Assembly: GCF_028389875.1 (NCBI RefSeq)
Contig: NC_084667.1
Coordinates: 60,490,570 to 60,554,569 of the forward strand
Direction: 5' to 3'
Length of the DNA: 64,000 nt
Origin: Rhea pennata
Taxonomy: Eukaryota > Chordata > Aves > Rheiformes > Rheidae
Under the pieces are notes generated by a model. It made no database searches, had not been told where the DNA came from, and saw nothing but the letters and a program-made list of their open reading frames with translations. Below are positions 23,201 to 35,844 of this stretch, piece after piece. Both the position numbers and the translations under genes were made by a program. Numbering within the stretch: position 1 is the stretch's first letter; each line of letters starts with the position of its first letter.

Positions 23201-26200
23201 GACACTGCTCTGTACCGAGCTGCCTCCTCTCTCAGCACGCGTAGCTGCAGGGAGCTGATGTTTCCAGAGCCCCAGCTAGAGCCGTCTGGGTTCCTTTCAA
23301 AGATATGTTGTCTGCCAGAATTTTAGGTGAAGATCTGAGGTAAAAGTGTCTGGGATTTTCCTAAATGTCTCTCAGTAGGAGGAAAGCCATCAGTTTTAGC
23401 CTTGGCTTTGCTGAAAGCAGTGTAGAAAGTCAGGTGTAAATCTCTCCTCAGTGCCACTGGATGCCCACACTAAAAGGGGAAGCCTCTGGGTTTGTTGCAT
23501 AACGATGCATAAAACTCAGAAAACACATCTAAGTTTTTATAATAGTTGCTTTAGGCTTCCAAGACTCTGCTTTTTCATTGCACTGTGCTGAGGACTGAGA
23601 TCTTGAAAGCAATGGGAGGCAAGTGTAGTGTGAATAACGTTCTTTATTCCTGCAGTGCTAGCTGTGGGACTGTGCTCTCCTGTGTTTGCCATGTCACCTC
23701 TCCTTACACTGCTGCTCCTTGGTATTTCTCTCTTTCCCACAGCTCCAATAAAGAGATCGCTGATATGATTCACAAAGGGGATGGGTCCAAGTTTGATGCT
23801 GAGATACTAAAACAGCTACTTAAACTGCTGCCTGAAAACCATGAGGTATTTATTATGCATGTTGACTCTACTGGATCTAGAGTGTGCCCAGTGCTCAGCT
23901 TCAAACACTTGCACTCATAGGGCAAGACATTGTGACTAGATCCCACATGCCTGTGTATCATCTTAGTCAATGGCCTCCTAGGATAGAGTGGTGGGAACTC
24001 TTCTCCAGGAGAACTGTGGCCTCGTGACACAAAGATTAGGCAACAACACACTGTGAGACTCACCAAGGGGCCAAATCCTGCTTTTCATTCCTGTTATTTT
24101 AATTAAATGGATGTAGTATATCAGCATTTGTGAACCTGGCTGAATAAAGAGCTTTTCAGAGCAGGTTTCAGTTAGAGGTGTAGGGACATATCTTTCTAAA
24201 GGGGTTGCCTGACTTGGGTGCACCATAGCATGCTGAAGTCCTGCCTATAGATCAGGGATTTATCATGCTGTACAAATACATGTACTAGGATGACCTCCCA
24301 GTTGCAGCAAAACTTACAAGTTTGCCCTTGCAAACCAGTTTGTTTGTGTAATTTATGGTTCATCTGCCTCAACCCCATTGCCTATGCATACCGCAAGTTC
24401 AGAAAAGCTGATTTCATCTCTATGAGAAGCAACAAGGGCATTAGAAATACCTGTGCAGGGTTTTTACTATTTTATTCCTCTTTAGATAAACAGCCTGAAA
24501 TCTTGCAAAGAAGAAAAATCAGAACTAGCAAATACAGATCAATTTTATCTCCATCTCCTGGAAGTTCCTAGGTAAGTGAAGTTTGCTTCAACTTCTACTT
24601 GTGGGTGTGTGTTTCTTACAGGGGTTATCCATAAGAATTAAGTCCTCTGTTTCCTGTACTAGAAAGATGTTCCTAACATTCAGTCCTCAGGATAAGCCAT
24701 GTGATTGCTATTTGTAGAGCTGCCAACCCTCTACTGATGCTTGAGACACCTTTCCTTCCCAAAGTCCCAAAAGGCTTTCAGATACCTTTGGCAAGCTGTT
24801 GTTAAATTCACCCAGGTATTAGTAAGCTGTAGTGAGAAAACTGCTGACTTTTGTGCAGTTACTATCTGCATGGTGTTGCAGACTGAATCCTGCCTCTGGG
24901 CTGCCGATACTCTCCATCCCTGTTTTAGAGATTTCAGTTTGTAAAAGACAGCCCACAAACCATTAAGTGAATTACTTTAGTATCTGTGCTTTGGGCACCT
25001 CCCAAATTTTTACCTAACCAGATGAGGCACACAGAAAGAAACCTGTGTTCTTCAAAAGAATACAGTGATATGTTGTAAATCATAGGAATAGTTTCCAAGA
25101 AATTTCATTATTTGCCTATCCTGCAGCCAGAGACACTTTTTTCAGGGTAAAATGTGGTGGAGAAAATGTGGCTTTTAATATTCTCAAAGCTATAACTAGC
25201 TTTAAAAACACTTTATAAAATGTTTTCATGGCTTTTCCACAACATTGATCCATGATGAGGCTCCATAATGATACTATTAAAAAACATCACTGCAAAATAG
25301 TCAGAATTTCTGTTTTAGAAGTTAGAAGGAAGAACAAAAGCCCTGCTTTGTGCTACCCAGGAATTGTCAAAAATTATTGCCTCATTATGCAAGGAAGGCA
25401 AAACCAGATTTGATTGCTACATTGCTTCCTGAAAGAGGAGATTATGTTTGTTTCTAGGACATCTTTGGAAATGTCTAAGTATTTGATTTATTTATAATCC
25501 AGTTCAGAGAGAACTCTCTCATGTCAGAGCATTAAAGAGAACATAACAATGCTGGTGCTGCTCTTTGCCTAAAATGGGTAATTCTTTCGCTGGACACTGA
25601 ATATGAGTCAATTAATCAGGCAAGTATTTTTTTTTTCCTGACTTTGTTTAGCTACCAGTTGCGGATTGAATGTATGCTGATTTGTGAGGAAACAAAAATT
25701 CTGCTGGATACTCTGTGGCCAAAAGCACAAGCAATCAGGAGAGCCTGTGAAAGTAAGTACAACAGTGATATGTGTATGTCAAGTGCTCAGGCACGGGAAA
25801 CTTCTATTTAAATAGAATCAATAACAGCATATTCTATAACCTAATCAAAATTAACCTTTAATTGTTGAATATGTAGTGAATATTAAAATCCTGGCTACAG
25901 ATTCTGTTTCTGGAGTTCATCCTGCAAAGCTGCAATTTGTGCTATTCTGCTCTGAAGTGGAGCTTTTATCAAGCTAAATAAAACAGACATGTTGGCTCAC
26001 TCCTACCAGTAGTCCCCTATACAGAAGAGGGAAAGGTTCTATATGCCAGTCCAAGATTTTGTCTGAATCTAAGTTGAATTCATGTGTGCAGCAGAGACTT
26101 TTGTCCATAACAATGAATCTGTTACGGTTCTTCCTCCAGGCTATGTTGGTCATAGCTCTGTGATGGAGCCAGCCAGAAGGACCTAACAGAGAGCCTTATG

Positions 26201-29200
26201 AAACAGATAATCCCTGATGATACACATCAGAGTTCCATAAAATCCATCCACACAAGATTAGCTACAGTTTTAGTTTAACTCAATTCTTTCATAAACTAGC
26301 TCTTGAGTTACAGCTTCAGATCAATAATTTAAAGCAGTCATTGACCTCCTATTGACCAGTTCAATTGCAACATTTTTATGTATATTTATGTATAAAATTT
26401 GGCTATACATGGTTATTTAACATCAATGCTATAGTTGCTCTTGGCTCTGTGTCCCAATCAACAGCTTTCTGCAGTCTCATTCTGCCCGCAGCACTGTGGG
26501 CCAGCATTTCGGTGAGAATTCTGTTCTAGCTCTGCCAATAACGTTGTTCGTATTCCAGTTTCTGCTGTCAAAATGCACAGCTTCTTGTTATTCTTGTTAA
26601 TGAAGACTACAAAGCAAGAGGACCTTCACGTTTTTTAACTTGTAATAATATGTGCTGAAAACAGTGGCTATTGACCTTACAAGTTTAAATATTTTCTCAT
26701 GTGTAGTTCTCCCTCATGAGTGCTTGCAGTGATGACATGTGTATACCCTAAACTTGATGAGAAAATTAGTTTTTCTACATAGTTTAAGAAAGAGACCCCA
26801 ACAGAAACTTACTCGTTGCACTTTTGTTCATCTTACTTATTTCTGTTCACAGTATACAGGAACCATTTTTGTGCTCGTATATTTTCAAATTCGTAATAAT
26901 ACTGACTTTACATAATCTTGGATGAGAATTGTTTTAACACTGCTGTCAGACCTAAGGAACATCCTATTTCAGAATACTTAATTTAATTTATTGAAAATGT
27001 CCCTTTTTATTCTTCAGCCCTTCTCACTAGTCACCGACTGCCAATCTTCTGTCAGTTGATTCTCAAAGTTGGAAACTTTCTGAACTATGTAAGTAAATTT
27101 TTCTTTTTAATTGGTATATTTCTGAACATAGCAAAAAATATAAATGCAGGACTTGGAAACTGAAACAAAGAACTCTCTTTTCTGTACCTTCCAGGGGCAT
27201 CACATTGGAGATGCTGGAGGTTTTAAAATTAGTGCCTTGCTCAGACTAACTGAGACAAAGGCAAACCAAAGCCATGTTACTCTACTTCACCATATTTTGG
27301 AGGTATGACATAGCTGTTAAGTTAGTCTTGTGTGCATTGGCATCAACATACGTTCCCCTGAAATGAAGGTCCTTTAACTCCAGTAGCATGCCACCACACA
27401 CATCTGGAGAGCGAGCCTCCATGCCTATAAATACAGTGAGAAATTTGCCACTGCTTTCTGGGCAAAAAGGATCAAACACATATGAAGTAACATGTTGAGA
27501 CAGTTAATATTAGGTTTCCTTTCTCAGGTTCGCTTAACATATTTGCTCCTTACTAAAGGCTAAACTTACCCTACAGTTTATAAGAAGCAAAACTGAAGTG
27601 TTAATATTTCTGTCCTGATACTGTTTTGAAAAACTTCTATACTTTTTCACTGATTGTACAAAATAACTGCTTTTTCACTTTAATTTTAGGAGGTTGAAAG
27701 AAGCCACACAGATTTGTTGCAGCTTCCCAACGATCTTGACTTTGTTTCCAAGGCAGCAGGGTAGGACATTATTGTTTGGTTTTGTCATGTATCAGTTGCC
27801 AATCTCCTTAGAACCAAGCAGGAGCAGAGTCATTTTATGGTGGCATAATAAGGTCACAGGACTTCTCCGCTGCGTGGGAGACGTTCCCTTCCAAGACCAC
27901 ATGGTTCTGAGATTTACAAAGCCATTTGGTTAAAGCCTCTCGTATGTAGCTCAGTGGGATTTTCTCCTCTTTACAAGGAGTTAACTCCTCCATTTTCAAA
28001 GACCAGATTCTTCTCCCACAGATTGCAATAGAAACAACATCTTCCCTTAAATTTCTCAGTCATATGTGTGAGTAAGCCCATCAGGAGGTACCTGTGCAGA
28101 CCTGTTGTGAGGAGGGAGCAACTGGGACAATTTACTAGCGATCAAGGGACCTCATGCGGCCCTGAGTTAAGTATTAGCACAGTCTGTACGTGGGTGGAAA
28201 GAAAAGGTCTGTTCCTGCAGACTTCCTTCCATGTGCCTGAAAGCCTCATGAATTTAACACCAACTCATCCTAGTTAGGTCAGAAAAATTACATGAGGATG
28301 TGCTAAATTAGTCAGGAACCCAATCTTATAACTCAGAATTAGCATTTTTTAATCTTTTATGAGTTCTTTGGAACCTTACAATGTTTTAATTTTCCTTGTA
28401 ACTAGAATCTGGGTAAACTGCAAATCTGGAGATGTACCGATATTTTTAAGCAGCTGCTTAAAATTAATTAAATGTAAAAAGTATGTTGATTCAGTAATGC
28501 AACAGAAAGCATTACAGCTTTCATGAGCTATCTGTGCAGAATTTAAGATGAATGGTGTGCTGAAATCTGTATTTCTCTCTGGGTTTGTGTGATAATAGAA
28601 ATACATTTCTCTGAATCTAAATCTTTCTGGTTGTTAATATACTCTTTTTTATAAAGTAATTGCCCTCTAGTTTAGTCAAGCCCTCAAACTTATAAAATTG
28701 TTTTGCTAGTCAGCCTTGGGAGAGTTGTTTACAATGCAGAGCCTGCAAGGGACCCTTTTAATGCTGCTCACATCTGGATGCAGCATAAAACACCAAGTCA
28801 TGTATTGCTGATCCAGTACTTTTTGTCTGGATTTGTGTCTCCGCAAAGAGACTGTCAGAACAGTAAAATGTGTTGGTTATGCAGCATACGTGTTTGGGCC
28901 TCCATGTGAACTAAATGAAGTCTGAGAAGAAATACAGTTTCTGACTATAAATAGATCAGGGAGAAAAACAGCAAGGAGGGAAAAGAACTATTAAGTAAAG
29001 ACAGTATTGGCACACGAGGGACGAATGTTAATTGTCTATGAATAAAAATATGTCAAAATCTTGAAGAAGCATTATAAATACTATAACAGTGAGATTTTTC
29101 CACAGTCTACCCATGCAGGTAGTGGGTGCTTGGTGTTAAAAAAAAAAAAAAAAAAAAAAGCAAAGCAATTGGGGCATCTTCCTCAGATGGAGTTTGAGCA

Positions 29201-32200
29201 GCTTTAAAATGGGTTAACGTGGAGGAGAATTACTTGTAAAGCCAAGGTCTGGATTGGACAACTAATCCTATATTCATTTGCAGAGATAATATCGTTTATA
29301 ATTGTTTAACTTAAAGAAAACAAAAGACTTGCTGCTTTAATTTCCTTTCCCTTTTGTGGGTCTTTCAGAATCCACTTTGAAGTTATGCAAGCTGAAGCAG
29401 GTGCCAATATGAAGAAATTGTTGGAAATAGAGAAGCGTTTACTGTTGTCGACAGATGATTTAAAAATACAGCATGGAAAATCTGTTCAAGTAGGTAGAAT
29501 GGGTGTGAGACAGTTCCCATTCCTTCTCTCAAACACTTTAAATCTCTCTCCTCCTGCACTGAGACTGCAGGCTGCAAACGAAAACAGAGCTCTGGGGGAA
29601 GCAGGTCATAACCACACTCCCTCTGCACCTCAGTGGAAGAAGCGTCCCAGTTTTTTTCCACGCCTGTAATGTGGTATTGTGAAAAGGAAACAGATGAGAA
29701 TCAGTCAGCTCTCCGTGTGGGCAAAAGAAAGGAAGGCCTTAAAAAGCAAATGTAGGATGCAACTATAAATGGGTATAGTGCAGTACAGTTACATGTTTTG
29801 ACTAGCTGTTCTTTGGCGGGGAGGTGACCAAATTTACAACCTGATTTTTCTGCATATATTTCCAAATATTCTTTAGATTCTAGCTTTTCCCCTTCTCAAA
29901 ACAGGGTCATATAACTAAAGATAAACGGAGCTAATCCTGGTGCCATGAATCTCTTGATCAGCCATCCCAAGCAGAGTGAAATTTCCACATGGATGTTTGA
30001 TGAAAGCGGCAACATAAAATGAGTTACTTTGGGCCCAAACAAAAGGGGTGGGAAATGCAAACAGTTTAATTTAGAAAAAGGGATTGCACATTTTGACCCA
30101 ATCTTAACTGTCAGTTTTTTTTAAAAAAGGATTACTCTGCATTAACTAGCTCAAGTCTTCTGGGCAGCTCAGAACAGGTTACTTAATGTGTATAAATTGT
30201 ATTGTAAACTGTGTCTCAGGGCAGTATCAGTGCTTCAAAGGACCTGGAGAAGGAGTTTGCCAACATTGAAAAGAAGAAGGAAGAACTTGCTGATTATCTG
30301 TGTGAAGATCGAAAAAAAATGTCCTTGGAAGATCTATTTATCACAATGAGAACCTTCAAGGAGCTCTTCCTCAAGGCCTTACAGGTGGTTTGCATTTGAC
30401 TTTTTAAAAATATAGTGAGATTGCGTTTTTCTTAACATATAAGGATGTCTTTGTTTGTTTGTTTGTTTTTGTTTTTTTGTTTTGTTTTGTTTTGTTCCAA
30501 GCTGGGCTACCTAAACCCTGGCTCCAGGAGCAAATGGAAGTAATTGCTTATCTGCTTGCAGTCAACAGCAAGAAATGAGCACATGGGCAAATTCAAGATG
30601 TATTTTTTTTTTTGTTTTTTTGCTACAGAGAATTAAGAACTTTCCAAGATGTTGATGCCACTGTAAAATTACTAATCCAGTGTCAATAGAATAGAAGCTA
30701 GTGGTGTGTGATAGAATGAGCAATCTAACAGGCTTTATAGAAGGAGTGAAGGCCTTACAATAGGCAAAGCCTGATCTGAAGATATGTTTACATGTGGGTA
30801 TTTCATTGCAGTAGTTAGTTCAAATCAGCATGTTTTATGTCCCCCACAAAACTACTTCCCAAGAAATGATATTTATCCCTTTAAGGTCTCATGAAATAAC
30901 ACTCATTGCAACAAGGATTAAGAAAAGAGCAACTTGTCCATATCAGTTGTGTAGAATAGCTCCTCCTAATTACTAAACTTCCTCCACTTAATATCCTCTA
31001 CTGCATACTTCATGCCTGAAGTAATGTACTTTCTCTATCGTTATCTTAATGCCAGGTAGTAATGGCTTCACGCATTTCCTTTAAAGCAACAGCAACCTAC
31101 TCCTGTGCTGACTCCTGCAGAGCCCAAGACTGGATTTGCCTTCTGCAGACATTTGTGCTGGGCAATGTCAGGGCAAGGGAGACAGATGGGTGCTTCACAG
31201 CAGATCATAGTTTCAGGTTAAAATAAAGAAGTTTCTGTGGAAGCATTTGAAGACAAAAGACGAAAAAGATATCCTGTAATATTCCCACTACTTGGCCCTC
31301 CTATGAGATACGTGGGTTACAGTTTTGCAGGCAGTATGGGTATCCAGGCACAGAAATGATGGGATAGTGCTATAGGCGAGGGAAAAAAATCTGACAAACT
31401 ATAGATCCTTTGGCAATACACTTGACCCTTAAAGTTCCTCAAAATCCAGGCAGGAAGTGAAGGATTGAGAGAGTCAGGAACATCATGGATCAACAAACAT
31501 CTGTGCAGAGCCACACTGAAAAATTCATGTGAAGGGCAACTCTAGCAACCAAAGTTATTTGAAAGATGCAATCCTGATAAAGGTTATGTAGTGTATCCCC
31601 ATATTGCTCCAGAAGGAGATTTGAACTACTTTTTTCAGGTGCTGCTTGTTCACCAAGCAAAGCCAAGCTGAAAAATTGCAAGAAAGCTGCTTTTCCTCTA
31701 CCCAACACATAAACTCCCTTTCATCCTATTTTTGGTTCAATTTCTCATTAGCACCTTACCTCAAAAATACCATAGCTGTTAACCATTTCATCTGCATATC
31801 TGTTAACTCCATCAGGCCTATATATCTTTCCTATCTTTCTCTACTTTCTATGACTGTAGTAAAGATATTGTATGTGCTCAAAACATGCTGAAAAGTTTAA
31901 GCATTTTTATTACTCTGTTGTTTAGATTTTATTCAGATGCTTTCATCATCTCTTCATAGTGTCATTTGGCTTAGATGCTGCTTTTCTTTTGAGTATTCTG
32001 TGTAAAGCAACTCTGATGGTACTAATGAAAAAGTTAATGTTGTCTTTCCACTCTCACATTAAGTAAGCAAGGAAATTATTTTGATAAATCATGGTGCTTC
32101 ATGTTTCCAGGTTTACCCAAGGAAATTTTGATTTCTCCCCCCCCCTTCCCCTGAAGATTCTTTCTGGTTTCTTATCCTTCCAATAATGAAGACTGACCTA

Positions 32201-34830
32201 CACAAATGAAACTGCCAATGTGCACCCTGCATTCCTCCCCATCTATCTGATGAGAAAAAATGTCCTTCAAACACCCAGGTGACCCCCACAACTGCCACAG
32301 TGAAAAGGAGCTGATCTTTACCCAGGGCTTTATGCATTTCCACATATCAAAAGAATTAAAGAAGTAGATGGCAGGAGGAAGGAGATGGGGAGAAAACAGC
32401 TTCCCAGCTCAAAGATTCAGTACAAAATTGGAGATACACTGAGTTCTAAAACTGCATGGAAAAGAAACACTGTGTAATTATAGAGCATGGGGGGGGGACA
32501 TTTGATTTTCCCTTAGCAGTTACAGCTATTCAGAGAGGGGAGCTCCCTACAAAGAGGCAGTCTAATCTTAGAAAAAGGAGAAAAAAATTGCTACACAAAA
32601 TTTGCTTTAGGAAGTATTAGTTCTTCACAAAGGCCATGCAGCCAGCTCTGTGAAGGGGCAGTTCCCTGGTGTGCTCCCTTGGATAACTGAACCGGAGCAC
32701 CAGCTCCCCAGCAGGGTGTTGGAATGAGACGTTCTTTAGACAATGTGGGGGTAAAAAATTTTTAGGGAGCATCTTTTAATTCAAAGATCAAGGAAGTATC
32801 TAATGTCCCACAGAATGCAAAGCACAAGTCAAAACTGACACCCCTATTTCATTTAGTGTAATTCTTACAGCTACCTTTAGTAACCCTAGAGATGCAGAAT
32901 TGTGAATGTTCATTCCTCTGCCTTGCTACCACTCTGCCTTAGTGCACTTTCTTGTGCTGAAGAAACCCAGTTAGCATCGGGCTTTTGTCAGATCACTAGC
33001 TATATTTTTTTTTCTCTCTGAAAAATTCAATTTAAGCTTGCTCAATCCATAGATCTACTCCTAACAGGTTTTGGGTTGTTTTCGTCACATTGTGTTCTGC
33101 TCAAGTAGCAGAACAATATATCCCTGAATTTGCCTCCTTTATTTCTTGTGCAATGTAAAATTCTACCAGGACCTGCAGTTTTAAAAATCTCTCAACATCC
33201 ATAATATCTCAAAGATATTATGCTAAAACACAGCAGGAATTTATCAGGCAAGCACATAGGAGGCATACAACGATGCAAGGCTTTTAGCCTCTTCATAAGA
33301 CTTCACCACGTGTATCTCATTCCTTCAGAAGCACTCTCTGTTCAGGGCAGATGAATTATTTTCTGTCTTTGTCAGGGATAATGCACCACTTTTCTCTCCT
33401 TCTCCAGGCATCCAGTGAAAGGGACTTTCCATAACCTGGAGCCCATAATACTGCTATAATTCTGAGAGACTATTTCTATTTATGTTCACAAGTTTATTTA
33501 ATTTGTCTGGAAGTCTTTCTGAGGATATTTTACATTCAGTAAAAGCTCTAAGAAATTCACGCATGATTCCTGGGACTTCATCAGCCCATCTCATGGAAAT
33601 AGTGGAAGATGATCCACAGCAAACAACCAAATCTTTTGCTGCTGCTAAAATCTGCAAAGGAGATCATACATGTCTCATGAAGAAACCTCTTTGCACCAAA
33701 TCATCAATATCCACCTGAATATTATTAAATTTTATATGATGCAGCAGCACCTTCCTCACAACATCACAAAACTCTATGGCAAGAAGCCCAATAAGTGATC
33801 TTCCTACAACCCACAGTTCAGTGGCTGACTGGTTGCAGTCAGAAGCAGTCAGACTTCCAGGGGGAGATGGCAACGTTCTATTGATGATTGCAGCTCTGGA
33901 ACGAGGATTGCATAAGCTTTTAAGAAAATAGCATTTGTCATCTTGATGTTCTGCTACTGTCAGCCTGGTCATTCAAAATTGCCTCCTCCTCCAACTGCAC
34001 TACTTGTCTAAATGCAGAAATATTCCTCCATTGAATGTAGGACTTCCTTTACTGAGAGTAATCATTCAGTTTCTTTCTCTTCCTCCATTAACCACAGCAT
34101 CCCAGTATCAGCAGGTTTAATGAAACCAGAGTCCTGTCTGACTGCATAAGTCCCAACAGGGCTTGTGCCATCCTGATAGCTGTATGATTGGCACCAACAG
34201 ATATACAGCTTGGACTGCTGCTGAACAACAGTGCAGAAATACAGCTGGCAAATTTAATGGGAGCCTGAAGAGGAACTGTTGATTGCTGTTCAGCACAGTG
34301 ACGAGTTCCTGAAGTTTCTGGTAGAAATCCCTGAATACAAATCATATAATATTAAAGTTGTTATTGAGTAAATATCTAGAATGCTAATTAAGTTAAACTA
34401 ATACCGTGTTGTGTGGTCACAGGGATTAACTAAGAATACATTTCAGTTCATAGCTGAAACCTTACAGGTAAAGCTAATGAACTAATTTGCTGTTAACATT
34501 GTGCCATGGAGAAGGCCAAAGGCATCAATCAGGAAACTTTGTTCTGGTTTTTGCTCTCAAGCCCCTGCAGCTGAAAAATGTCATTGCAAGGGTGCATAAG
34601 GTGTATTTACAATAATTACTTATTGCAAATTGAGAGTGCCTTAACCAGCTTTTCCTCCAGTAATTCTTCTTATTTAACTTTCTATTTGTCATTTTGTCTG
34701 AATGCAGGAAAATCAAAAAAGAAAAGAACAAGCTGCAAAGTCTGAGAAAAGGAAAAAGCAACTTAAAGGTGAAGAAGCAAAGAGACTAAAGGGAGAGTAT
34801 GGAAATATCAGTACATTTAACAAAAACTAA
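19760..34830 (+). CDS. INF2-like formin, tandem FH1-FH2 paralogue (546 aa)
   Basis: A second INF2-type formin between INF2 and ADSS1. Exons are 19734-20246 (ATG at 19760), 21569-21711, 22227-22288, 23743-23845, 24486-24571, 25652-25752, 27018-27088, 27195-27302, 27690-27760, 29369-29489, 30220-30384 and 34708-34830. Every junction is AG/GT, phases agree, and the total is 1641 nt with no internal stop. Residues about 83-119 are a short FH1 and about 143-506 the FH2. W153, W168, I224 (NIFLKQF), GNFLNY (346-351) and K362 (GFKIS) match conserved FH2 positions. The chosen ATG has a fair Kozak context (gaagccATGa). The exon has an acceptor at 19734 and its frame is open upstream, so an earlier start in an unseen exon is possible. 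The protein lacks the DAD and, as far as visible, the DID. Intact coding argues against a pseudogene. Confidence 0.88.
20450..20605 (+). repeat. MIR-like SINE fragment in INF2-like intron 1
   Basis: A decayed series of MIR-type words: aaagcacagaacta, a gtgacctttctttagccactcagcctc block, tgttaaaatgttgttatgaa, and aaacactctgaaatcc near the end. It reads on the + strand. Divergence is high, so the call is moderate. Confidence 0.5.
22289..23742 (+). other. INF2-like intron 3 with a GC-richer patch
   Basis: The intron contains an A-rich simple run (about 22782-22803) and, at about 23010-23290, a GC-richer stretch with several CpGs (gagaccgcggga, cagcacgcgtagc) that stands out from AT-rich surroundings. 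It might be an internal promoter or enhancer. No exon was recognised. Confidence 0.4.
29138..29159. repeat. A22 run
   Basis: An uninterrupted run of 22 A in the INF2-like intron before exon 29369-29489. No AATAAA directly upstream supports a retrocopy origin. Confidence 0.9.
30451..30496. repeat. (GTTT)n / (GTTTT)n repeat
   Basis: Tandem gttt and gtttt units at the start of the last INF2-like intron. It is a simple repeat. Confidence 0.9.
33454..34345 (-). pseudogene. decayed coding sequence of unknown origin, antisense in INF2-like intron
   Basis: On the minus strand an open stretch starts near 34345 and continues through several stops towards 33980. A shift of frame at about 33972 then continues to 33454 with a single TGA near 33663. 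The text is protein-like rather than low complexity: [96 protein letters not shown]. Coding-like words may go on to about 33060 ([18 protein letters not shown]). I do not recognise the parent; helical HEAT/ARM-like composition is possible. The absence of obvious introns suggests a processed copy. A decayed multi-exon gene or chance are the alternatives. Confidence 0.5.
34708..34830 (+). CDS. INF2-like terminal exon with early stop
   Basis: It begins [18 protein letters not shown], aligned with INF2 exon 3560-3662. Where INF2 splices at gtaagt, this copy has gtacat, and the frame runs on through STFNKN to TAA at 34828-34830. That removes the DAD and tail. Splicing at the weak gtacat to an unseen exon remains possible, but no DAD-like sequence was noticed in the next 9 kb. 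Confidence 0.8.
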   Translation, partial: ENQKRKEQAAKSEKRKKQLKGEEAKRLKGEYGNISTFNKN

Positions 34831-35844
34831 TTCTGGATTTATTAATCTGCCTTTTGGTAATCAGGAGGAATTTATCTGTTTGGTTAAGGATGATGTAACA
34901 CAATGAGAGTGATTTAGCAGTGGTTGCTGTAGCTGCCAAGCAGGTCGTGAAAAATATTGTAAGATAGGAGAGTAGGTTATCAATTTTCAAGTTTATGTGA
35001 ATATTCAAAAGAGATCATGATAGGGATGTTAGAAAAAAAATCACTCCTAATGAGCAAGTTACTAGCATTTTGCTTAGAGGTGGATGATATCCTGATATTG
35101 CTCTGAATAGTTGTTTGTAGGCTTCTACGGACGTAGAAAGGTTCCATGTTTCTGAGCTTTAAGCTGCCTTGTGGCACTGTAGTAGGCAAGTTGAGTCATG
35201 TGTTACTATTACCAATGTTTTTTGCTCTTTCCTGATTCCTTCTGATTCCTTAAAGCAGATACATGTGTGCTTAAATGATAGTCTGTGCTTTGCTGAAGAA
35301 CAGTGCAGACGGACATAAATGCTTAAAAGCTTCTACTGTGCTGGGCCATGCTGGTGGGAAGCACTCCTGGTGTTAACATTTGCATGTGAACATTTTAGAG
35401 TTACACTTTGATAAATAACTAACACTCACTTTTCATGAAGATTTGTGTCAACAACATTTAGTTATGATTCTCGGTTCTTCAGAGGACAATTGCAGGAAAG
35501 GCATTAAGTAAATATGAGTGGAGTTTATGGAAATATTATACTGGTTATGAAGCTTGTGCTTGTTTTTCATCGTTACTGTCGTCGAAACAAATGGTTGTCT
35601 TTCCCAGTAACTGAAACAGGCTAACTCTGTTTAACAGTTACTGGTCTTTAGAAGCATGTTTTTAAATATAGATAAATATATTGAAAACTGATCAAAACAA
35701 AGTTTTCAATACTGCTGAACAACCTGTACTGAGAATGTTTTACCTATTTTGCAGTTATAACATGCTTAATGTAAAGCTGAAAATTAAAACAATAAACCTT
35801 TTTGTCGTAAATATAGAAAAGTAATTTATATATGGTAAAATAAA
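34831..35844 (+). other. INF2-like 3' UTR with AATAAA signals
   Basis: Noncoding AT-rich sequence follows the stop. Candidate polyadenylation signals are at 35791-35796 (aataaacctttttg) and 35839-35844. This gives a plausible 3' UTR of about 1 kb if the terminal exon call is right. Confidence 0.45.

Larger units (their letters stand above)
21569..30384 (+). other. INF2-like FH2 domain exons
   Basis: Ten exons carry the FH2 core. 21569-21711 has SMWAAV, the lasso tryptophan and first helices. 22227-22288 has [20 protein letters not shown]. 23743-23845 has [10 protein letters not shown]. 24486-24571 has [18 protein letters not shown]. 25652-25752 has [13 protein letters not shown]. 27018-27088 has [18 protein letters not shown]. 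27195-27302 has [19 protein letters not shown]. 27690-27760, 29369-29489 and 30220-30384 complete the post and end helix ([10 protein letters not shown]). Each block aligns with INF2 at the same phase. Confidence 0.9.

Noticed and set aside
24340..24420. GPCR helix-7-like text [16 protein letters not shown] on the + strand in an INF2-like intron.
   Set aside because: Only about 16 residues resemble an NPxxY end; the flanks do not continue as a receptor and the frame breaks soon after. Chance similarity is the simpler reading.
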